This document shows, one piece after another, positions 1-4,908 of a DNA stretch of 6,256 nt. This stretch comes from DASSKW01 sp035701115 (GTDB lineage: Bacteria > Pseudomonadota > Gammaproteobacteria > Natronospirales > REEB76), in assembly GCA_035701115.1 (NCBI GenBank), contig DASSOA010000119.1, forward strand, positions 1 through 6,256, in the 5' to 3' direction. The notes under the pieces were generated by a model. The model made no database searches, was not told the origin of the DNA, and saw nothing but the letters and a program-made list of their open reading frames with translations. Each line of letters opens with the position of its first letter. Position 1 is the first letter of the stretch. The translations under genes and the position numbers were made by a program.

Positions 1-290
1 CATGATCATGGCGAGGATCACCGAGAGCGCCATCAGGAACAGCGCGAGCGTTCGCTCATTGCGGATATGCGTCGCGATCCGCGCAGACAGCAACAGCAGC
101 GCGCCGCACGACTCAAGTCCCTTGGTCAGAATCAAAAGGCCAAGCAGCGTTTGAATCGTCGGCCAGTGCACCAGTGCCGGAAACGTGACATCCGGTCCGG
201 CATGGCAACCGACAGCCCGAGCAATACGGCGATCAGCGCCCACAGCACGTAGTCCCGCCGCAATGAATAATGATAGGTCTGGTCCGTCAA
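1..290 (-). CDS. Anion-permease-like membrane transporter (ArsB/NhaD/SLC13 type), N-terminal part, frame apparently broken
   Basis: Partial gene running off the left edge; only about the first 96 codons are in the window. From a TTG at 290, one minus-strand frame gives a short polar N-terminus, then a hydrophobic helix (VLWALIAVLLGLSVAMP), then turns into Arg-rich nonsense and stops at 132-134. The adjacent frame, open from a GTG at 297 to position 1, contains from about 190 downward a stretch with HWPTIQTLLGLLILTKGLE and then another hydrophobic helix (ALFLMALSVILAMIM). That pattern resembles the first two helices of ArsB/NhaD/SLC13 permeases, just before their conserved TND motif. Joining both halves needs a single-base correction near 180-200. 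So this is either a frameshifted (pseudo)gene, a sequencing error, or a gene starting at GTG 297 with an unusual non-hydrophobic N-terminus. No clear Shine-Dalgarno precedes either start. The substrate cannot be inferred. Confidence 0.55.
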
Positions 291-377
291 GCGTCACCGC
301 TCATTGATATTGTTGTTTTGAGGCTCGTCAGTGCCGCTGGATGCCCGGCATGAAAATCAACGATGGTGGCTTGCCTG

Positions 378-1985
378 TCACACCAGCGCCAGTCGTTTCC
401 GGTACCAGCGCTGTGCAACGTCAATATCTATAACGCCACTGCCTGCCGCCTCTGCCAGCAGCAACCCGATGCGGATTCGCGCCAGACTGAAGGCAAAGCG
501 GCGCGCACCGGCTTCCATCATCTCGCGCCCTGCTTGCCGCGCTTCGTCAAGCCATTTTCCCGCGCGCAGAAGTGCGCGCATGAGGTCGTCGAGTTCGGCG
601 GCCAGTTCCGGGAGCTTGAGCGATTCCGCGCGGTTTCGCGTGTCCGCGACGAACGTTACAAAGGCATCCGATTTTTCCAGCACCCGCAACACATCCAGCG
701 ACAGCACATTCGTGGTGCCTTCCCAGATCGAGAGCACCTGGCAGTCGCGCAACAGCGACGGCAAGCCGGTATCTTCGATATATCCCTGCCCGCCAAAACT
801 TTCCAGCGCTTCGCTCGCGGCGGCCACCGACTGTTTGCCGGTATACAACTTGGCAACCGGCGTCAGCAGACGCAGCAGGAGAATTTCGCTGTCGGTTGCA
901 ACGCCGGTCTCTTCGCGGCCGACCAGTGTCGCCAGTTCGAACGCCAGATGAAACGCAGCCGCCAATTCGCATTCGAGATCGGCAAGCGTTTCGCGATGCA
1001 GCGGTTGATCTTTCAGCAGCTTGCCGAACGCGCGCCGGCGTCCCGCGTAATCCTGAGCCAATGCGAGACCCCGGCGCATGTAGCTCACTGCACAGACGGT
1101 ATTGTAGAGACGCGTGATATTGAGCACCGTGGCAATGGTGCGCACGCCCCTGCCCGGTTCGCCGATTCGCACGGCCGGCGTGCCCTGCAGGGTGAGTTCC
1201 GCGGTCGGCAAAGCTCGGGTGCCGAGCTTGTCTTTCAGCCGATGCAGAAAAATGTTGTGCAGGCGGCCATCGCGGTCGCGGAGTTCAAGGCCGAATACGC
1301 TGAGCTTGCCATCCGCCTCGGGATCGCGTGCCAGCGTCACAGCGAACTCGCAGGTGGTTGCCGAAGTGAACCATTTGGTGCCGTGCAGCCGGAAGCCGTG
1401 GCCGTCGCGCCGCGCCTCCGTGCTGGTGCCGCTGACGTCCGAGCCCCCGGTGCGCTCGGTCATCCACTGGCCCGAGGTCCACATCCGCTCCGGATCACTG
1501 CTGGTCAGGCGTGGCAGCACCTGCGCTTTCAAGGTGTCGCCCCCGTAAAGCTCGATGAGCCGGGCCGCGCCGTCGGTCATGGCCATGGGGCACGAACAGA
1601 TTGCGGACGAAGGGTTATATAAATAGAGTCGGACGCACTGATGGACGCGGGACCAGGCCGCCTGCCGGCGCTCATAGGCCGTCGCCACAATACCTTCTTC
1701 CGCCGCCACCCGGTGCAGCGCCTGCCAGCCTGCCGCTACTTCTATATGGTCAATACGCCGCCCCCAGGCGTCGTAAGGCACGTGCCGGGGCGGATGCGCC
1801 TCGGCATCGGCGGCCATCGCGAGCATGTCGCCGGCAGCACGCCCGCCCAGCCGCGCGAGGCCCGGGCGGATGTCGGCCAGGGTCGCCGCAGGCAGGTGGG
1901 CGTCGAGCCAGGCACGCAACAGGCGGTCGTCCTCGAACTGGTTGGCGAGGCTCGGCCCGTCCTGGAAAAACTCACGCTGGCTCAT
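378..1985 (-). CDS. AidB-like acyl-CoA dehydrogenase
   Basis: Complete 535-residue flavoenzyme of the acyl-CoA dehydrogenase superfamily, which oxidises acyl-CoA thioesters at the alpha-beta carbons using FAD. The order of landmarks matches Escherichia coli AidB (about 541 residues): a YDAWGRR segment (71-77), CPMAMT (132-137), MTERTGGSDV (175-184, FAD and substrate binding region), KWF (204-206), KDKLGTR (251-257), an FGGQGY segment (397-402) and IWEGTTN (420-426). Glu422 in the last motif aligns with the usual catalytic base of the superfamily. The length, larger than the roughly 380-390 residues of ordinary short-chain enzymes, also fits AidB. E. coli AidB belongs to the adaptive response to alkylation damage and binds DNA, but many AidB-like proteins are probably metabolic, so aidB is not assigned and the substrate is unknown. 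The ATG at 1985 is chosen because an AAGAG Shine-Dalgarno lies 8 nt upstream. It is transcribed away from the pilus operon; no convincing terminator follows it. Confidence 0.93.
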   Translation of the reverse strand: MSQREFFQDGPSLANQFEDDRLLRAWLDAHLPAATLADIRPGLARLGGRAAGDMLAMAADAEAHPPRHVPYDAWGRRIDHIEVAAGWQALHRVAAEEGIVATAYERRQAAWSRVHQCVRLYLYNPSSAICSCPMAMTDGAARLIELYGGDTLKAQVLPRLTSSDPERMWTSGQWMTERTGGSDVSGTSTEARRDGHGFRLHGTKWFTSATTCEFAVTLARDPEADGKLSVFGLELRDRDGRLHNIFLHRLKDKLGTRALPTAELTLQGTPAVRIGEPGRGVRTIATVLNITRLYNTVCAVSYMRRGLALAQDYAGRRRAFGKLLKDQPLHRETLADLECELAAAFHLAFELATLVGREETGVATDSEILLLRLLTPVAKLYTGKQSVAAASEALESFGGQGYIEDTGLPSLLRDCQVLSIWEGTTNVLSLDVLRVLEKSDAFVTFVADTRNRAESLKLPELAAELDDLMRALLRAGKWLDEARQAGREMMEAGARRFAFSLARIRIGLLLAEAAGSGVIDIDVAQRWYRKRLALV

Positions 1986-1993
1986 GGGGTTGG

Positions 1994-1998
1994 CTCTT
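1994..1998 (-). promoter_or_regulatory. Ribosome binding site of the acyl-CoA dehydrogenase
   Basis: On the minus strand AAGAG (part of TAAAGAG) ends 8 nt before the ATG at 1985. It supports that ATG as the start; no other start codon lies this well placed. Confidence 0.6.
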
Positions 1999-2065
1999 TA
2001 GTGCCACTCGTCGCTGGATTTTGCACGCCCGTCGCGCCACAGCTGCCCGGTCGCAGGGGCTTGTC

Positions 2066-2071
2066 TATAGT
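2066..2071 (+). promoter_or_regulatory. Possible -10 element of the fimU-pilY1 operon
   Basis: TATAGT matches the sigma-70 -10 consensus at five of six positions and stands out in GC-rich surroundings. It ends 7 nt before the fimU ATG at 2079, so transcription would begin at or next to the start codon and the mRNA would be leaderless. No good -35 box is seen at 16-18 bp spacing. The alternative is that the true start is the in-frame GTG at 2070, with AGGGG (2055-2059) as Shine-Dalgarno; then this site would lie inside the translated region and the promoter would be elsewhere in 1986-2054. Confidence 0.3.
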
Positions 2072-2078
2072 GTACGGC

Positions 2079-2591
2079 ATGAAAAACGAACACGGCTTCA
2101 CCCTGCTCGAACTGATGGTCACGCTCGCCATTGCGGGCATCCTGTTGACCGTGGCCATCCCGAGTTTCAAAACCACGTTCGCCGACAACCGGCAAGTCGC
2201 CGCGATCAACGAACTGCTGGGTACCCTCATATACGCGCGCTCCGAGGCCATCAGTGAGAACGCGGTCATTACCGTCTGCGCCAGCAGCGACAGCAGCAGC
2301 TGCAACAGCAGCGACTGGACTCAGGGCTGGATTGTCTATGCCACCGCGGGCACGCCGTTGCGGGTGCATGGCGCACTGGACAGCAGCGACACGCTCCGCA
2401 ATACAGGCATCGGCAGCAGCTTTACCTTCAAAGCCAATGGCACCAGCTCGACCAGTGGCCTCTTCACGCTGTGCGATTCGCGTGGTGCCAGCTTCGCGCG
2501 GTCTCTCAGCCTGACCAGCACCGGAATCGCCAAAGCCTCACAAACCGTCGGCCAAGCGCCGGATGGAACTGCGTTGAGTTGCCCAACATGA
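2079..2591 (+). CDS. fimU: Minor type IV pilin, GspH/FimT family (FimU-like)
   Basis: Minor pilin of 170 residues, first gene of the pilus operon. A class III prepilin leader is seen: six residues (MKNEHG) with cleavage by the prepilin peptidase PilD expected at Gly6/Phe7, followed by FTLLE with Glu at mature position 5 and a hydrophobic helix to about residue 30. The C-terminal part shows GspH/FimT features: Cys67 and Cys75 around a Ser-rich loop, then DWTQGWIVY (79-87), Cys132 in LCDSRG and Cys168 near the end. Cys pairing into disulfides is likely but not shown. In P. aeruginosa the gene directly before pilV is fimU, whose product belongs to the tip-priming complex; hence the symbol. FimT is the closest alternative name, but the GRxR DNA-binding motif described near the C-terminus of Legionella FimT is absent here (GIAK at 149-152). 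Its stop overlaps the pilV start by 4 bp. The GTG at 2070 is an alternative start adding three residues. Confidence 0.88.
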   Translation: MKNEHGFTLLELMVTLAIAGILLTVAIPSFKTTFADNRQVAAINELLGTLIYARSEAISENAVITVCASSDSSSCNSSDWTQGWIVYATAGTPLRVHGALDSSDTLRNTGIGSSFTFKANGTSSTSGLFTLCDSRGASFARSLSLTSTGIAKASQTVGQAPDGTALSCPT

Positions 2592-3103
2592 TGACCACCA
2601 CACATCGAATTTCTGTGACGCGCCGCTCCGCCGGTTTTACGCTGATTGAAGTGCTGGTAGCGCTGGTGATTTTGTCCGTCGGCCTGCTTGGCATCGCTGG
2701 CATGATCAGCGTCTCGCTGAAAAGCAGTGGCAGCACCTATATCCGTACCCAGGCAACGACTCTGACTTACAACATTCTCGACCGGATGCGCGCCAATCGC
2801 ACCAGCGTAAACAGCTACAACATTGCGATTGGTCAGGCCGCTACCAACACATCCTGCCTGGGATCAAGCGCGAATTGCACGCCGGCCGATATTGCAAACT
2901 TCGATCTTTATGAGTGGAAACAGGAACTGGCCAACGATTTGCCGTCCGGGGATGGCAGTGTAACCACGGCAACTGTCGGCAATATGACGCAGGTCACCGT
3001 AACCGTGCAATGGAACGATGCCCGCGCTCAGCAGGCGCTCGGCGAAGCCAGCAGCTCGTCCAACCCCGCGCCTTCTCACTTAACCGTCACCACCGCACTA
3101 TGA
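2588..3103 (+). CDS. pilV: Minor type IV pilin PilV
   Basis: Minor pilin of 171 residues. Prepilin leader of 16 residues ending in SAG, then FTLIE (17-21) with Glu at mature position 5 and the hydrophobic segment EVLVALVILSVGLLGIAGM typical of PilV. Further family marks are the QATTLTYNILDRMRANR region (55-71), a likely disulfide pair Cys90/Cys97, and a C-terminal VTVQWNDARAQ segment (138-148). In the pilus, PilV associates with the PilW-PilX-FimU priming complex in the inner membrane and then sits near the tip. The first of two adjacent ATG codons (2588) overlaps the fimU stop as ATGA; the second (2591) would remove one residue only. No good Shine-Dalgarno lies upstream, so translation is probably coupled to fimU. 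The length and motifs are ordinary for the family. Confidence 0.92.
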   Translation: MMTTTHRISVTRRSAGFTLIEVLVALVILSVGLLGIAGMISVSLKSSGSTYIRTQATTLTYNILDRMRANRTSVNSYNIAIGQAATNTSCLGSSANCTPADIANFDLYEWKQELANDLPSGDGSVTTATVGNMTQVTVTVQWNDARAQQALGEASSSSNPAPSHLTVTTAL

Positions 3104-4317
3104 ACACTCACAAATTGAACCTGCGTGTCCATTCACTATTGCCGGACAGACAGCAGGGTCTGTCCCTGGTTGAATTGATGGTGGCATTGATCATCGGCCT
3201 GATTCTCACCGCCGGCGTGATATCCGTGTATCTCACCAGCAAGAAATCCTACAGCAGCGATACGGGGCTGGCGCAGGTGCAGGAAAACGGCCGTTTTGCC
3301 TTGAGTTTTCTGGAGCCTGTCGTACGCATGGCCGGATTCGAAGGTTGCGTCACGCCCCGCAAGGCCAACCCAACCAGCATCATCACAGGAGCCACGGGCA
3401 ATCCACTTTACGATTACTCGGTATCCGGATCCGGGGTTGCCGACCCCACATCAGCGACAGTGATTGGCTACGATGCGGTCGGCACCGATATCAATGACAG
3501 CATCACGTTGACTGCCAGTCAATCGCTCGCCTCAGCCAGCGGAGGCCAGGGTGCCGCCAGTTGGACGCCCGCAGTCGATTCCGCAAGTGCACAATCCATC
3601 TATTCCACAATCAGCGGCCTGGCGCTCACCAACAGCGACATCCTGGTCGTCCATGAAGCGTCCGCCGACAACGTCCCAGTTGTCGACAACCCGGCCGGCA
3701 GCGGGACGTACAACCAGACCACCGGTATCTATATTCCTTCCTCCGACGTCACTGATTTTACGGTCGGCCAACTTGCCATTCTTTCCGACTGCGAAAAAGC
3801 CACGTTGTTCCAGATCACCGGCAACAGCGGCGGCAGCGGGCCGTTGACGTATGCCGATTCGGCCAGCCCCGGAAACGGCGGATGGAGCGGGACCTACAAC
3901 GACGGATCACGCGTCAGTGCCGCCCAAACCTATGTCTATTTCATCGGCCTGAGCTCAACCGACCAGACGCCTGCGCTGTTTCAGGTGGAACTTGCGAGCA
4001 ATGGCCAACTCGACACCCCGACGGAACTGGTTCCGGACATCGAGAACATGCAGATACTCTACGGTGTGGACACCGATTCGGATCACGTTCCCAACCGCTT
4101 CGTAAGCGCCAGTACGGTGAATGCCAATGGCGACTGGAACAACGTGGTCGCGGTTCGTATCGCGCTGCTCGCGCGCAGTGATGACAAGGTGGCTGACGCC
4201 GCCCCCGCGACGGCGCCCAGCTTCGACCTCAACGGCGTAACCGTTACCACGCCGATTGACCGCAGGATTCGCAGAACCTTCGTTCAGACAATTGCGCTGA
4301 GGAACATGCTGCCATGA
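3100..4317 (+). CDS. pilW: Minor type IV pilin PilW
   Basis: Minor pilin of 405 residues, large as usual for PilW. The leader is 20 residues long and ends in QQG; then LSLVE (21-25) gives Glu at mature position 5 and the helix continues as LMVALIIGLILTAGVISVYL. Family marks follow: AQVQENGRFALSFL (58-71), MAGFEGC (77-83), LSDCEKATLFQITG (228-241), and a late block with ENMQILYGVDTDSD (315-328) and VVAVRIALLARS (349-360). The C-terminal RIRRTFVQTIALRN (389-402) is the usual PilW end. Cys83 and Cys231 may form a disulfide. The Asp triplet 324/326/328 resembles a metal-binding loop, though this is only inferred. PilW is thought to link PilX and PilY1 to the other minor pilins. The ATG at 3100 overlaps the pilV stop as ATGA, and no Shine-Dalgarno is seen, so translation is probably coupled. 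A longer upstream reading in this frame is ignored because it would bury the prepilin leader. Confidence 0.94.
   Translation: MNTHKLNLRVHSLLPDRQQGLSLVELMVALIIGLILTAGVISVYLTSKKSYSSDTGLAQVQENGRFALSFLEPVVRMAGFEGCVTPRKANPTSIITGATGNPLYDYSVSGSGVADPTSATVIGYDAVGTDINDSITLTASQSLASASGGQGAASWTPAVDSASAQSIYSTISGLALTNSDILVVHEASADNVPVVDNPAGSGTYNQTTGIYIPSSDVTDFTVGQLAILSDCEKATLFQITGNSGGSGPLTYADSASPGNGGWSGTYNDGSRVSAAQTYVYFIGLSSTDQTPALFQVELASNGQLDTPTELVPDIENMQILYGVDTDSDHVPNRFVSASTVNANGDWNNVVAVRIALLARSDDKVADAAPATAPSFDLNGVTVTTPIDRRIRRTFVQTIALRNMLP
4299..4303 (+). promoter_or_regulatory. Ribosome binding site of pilX
   Basis: GAGGA inside the 3' end of pilW lies 10 nt before the pilX ATG at 4314. It supports this start in addition to the ATGA overlap; neither pilV nor pilW has a comparable sequence. 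Confidence 0.5.
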
Positions 4318-4874
4318 ATTGCATTCGTACATTTCCCGGCCGTTCCGCACCGAGACAGGGCGGCGTGGTGCTGGTGATCACCCTGATACTCCTTCTGGTG
4401 CTGACTCTGGTCGGCCTGGCCGCAACAACGTCAACCTCGCTTGAGGAAAAGATGACCGCGAATCAGCGCGACAACGTGGTCGCCTTCGAAGCAGCGGAAG
4501 CGGCGCTGCGCAGCGGGGAAAGCGACCTGTCGAGCGCATCCACCGGTTCGTTCAACAACACGGGCGGATATTTTGACTCCGCCACGTCAAGCGTGAACGC
4601 AAACAACGATTTCGTCGAATACGCGACCGATTCGAGCACAGTTTGGGACGATACCAATTCAAAGGAATACAGCGGCACGCTCGACCCTTCGCCGGCATCC
4701 CCGCCGCGCTATTTCATCGTGCAAACCACCATGACTTCACAAGCCACCGGCAGCAGCCTGGCATCGGATCAGCCACTCCAGACCGTACCGATCTATGAAG
4801 TCTTCGCACGCGGCGTTGGTCTGAGCGGCAAATCCATTGTGGTCCTCGAATCAACTTACGAGCGCAGCAATTGA
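4314..4874 (+). CDS. pilX: Minor type IV pilin PilX
   Basis: Minor pilin of 186 residues. The N-terminus has a basic leader ending in RQGG (cleavage after Gly16 or Gly17), then the hydrophobic helix VVLVITLILLLVLTLVGLAA and the block SLEEKMTANQRDNVVAFEAAEAAL (42-65), which is the hallmark of the PilX N-terminal family. The C-terminal segment YEVFARGVGLSGKSIVVLES (161-180) is also typical. Unlike its three neighbours it has no Glu at mature position 5 (Ile22, or Val21 if cleaved after Gly16). GspK-type tip pseudopilins of type II secretion lack this residue too, and P. aeruginosa PilX is regarded as a GspK-like counterpart, so the loss fits a tip position rather than a defect. The protein has one cysteine, Cys3, in the leader, so no disulfide can form. 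The start overlaps the pilW stop as ATGA and has a GAGGA Shine-Dalgarno; 34 bp separate its stop from pilY1. Confidence 0.92.
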   Translation: MNCIRTFPGRSAPRQGGVVLVITLILLLVLTLVGLAATTSTSLEEKMTANQRDNVVAFEAAEAALRSGESDLSSASTGSFNNTGGYFDSATSSVNANNDFVEYATDSSTVWDDTNSKEYSGTLDPSPASPPRYFIVQTTMTSQATGSSLASDQPLQTVPIYEVFARGVGLSGKSIVVLESTYERSN

Positions 4875-4897
4875 CAGCTCAGCCTCAAACGGCAGCT

Positions 4898-4903
4898 GGG
4901 AGA
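4898..4903 (+). promoter_or_regulatory. Ribosome binding site of pilY1
   Basis: GGGAGA lies 5 nt before the ATG at 4909 and is the strongest Shine-Dalgarno in the operon. It fixes this start, which places a complete Sec signal peptide at the N-terminus. pilY1 can therefore be translated independently of pilX. Confidence 0.7.
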
Positions 4904-4908
4904 ACGTT

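Larger units (their letters stand above)
1986..2078. promoter_or_regulatory. Divergent intergenic region between the dehydrogenase and the pilus operon
   Basis: 93 bp that must carry the minus-strand promoter of the dehydrogenase (unless it lies within fimU) and most likely the promoter of the pilus operon. Apart from the AAGAG site and the TATAGT box, the only AT-rich spot is GGATTTTGCA at 2016-2025. No sigma-54 -24/-12 pair with correct spacing and no exact copy of the AlgR box known from the P. aeruginosa fimU promoter is seen. Confidence 0.45.

Noticed and set aside
67..252. Plus-strand 61-codon frame at the left end
   Set aside because: Arg/Gln-rich, no ribosome binding site, and antisense to the better supported transporter segment.
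341..351. Inverted repeat ATGCC-C-GGCAT downstream of the dehydrogenase
   Set aside because: A five-base stem with a one-base loop cannot form a proper hairpin, and no T-run follows on the minus strand, so it is not called a terminator.
363..1622. A 419-codon open frame on the plus strand opposite the acyl-CoA dehydrogenase, with further long frames at 331-951 and 1114-1548
   Set aside because: The minus-strand frame gives a complete protein with all family motifs; the plus-strand translations have no recognisable domain, no plausible ribosome binding site, and are what GC-rich antisense DNA produces.
1991..2004. Sigma-54-like pair TGGC ... GTGC before the pilus operon
   Set aside because: The GG-to-GC spacing is one base short of the required distance and the flanking consensus is poor.
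1641..2078. Upstream extension of the fimU frame giving a 316-residue protein
   Set aside because: It would bury the prepilin leader 146 residues inside the protein, and the added part is antisense to the dehydrogenase start and the intergenic region.
2280..2314. CAGCAG-rich tract in fimU
   Set aside because: It encodes a Ser-rich loop between two cysteines (Cys67 and Cys75); the repeats are irregular and similar Ser codon runs occur throughout the pilin genes, so it is not a true tandem repeat.
4875..4898. CAGCT/AGCTG inverted repeat between pilX and pilY1, reaching the pilY1 Shine-Dalgarno
   Set aside because: Only five pairs with a 14-base loop; too weak to claim attenuation or masking of the ribosome binding site.
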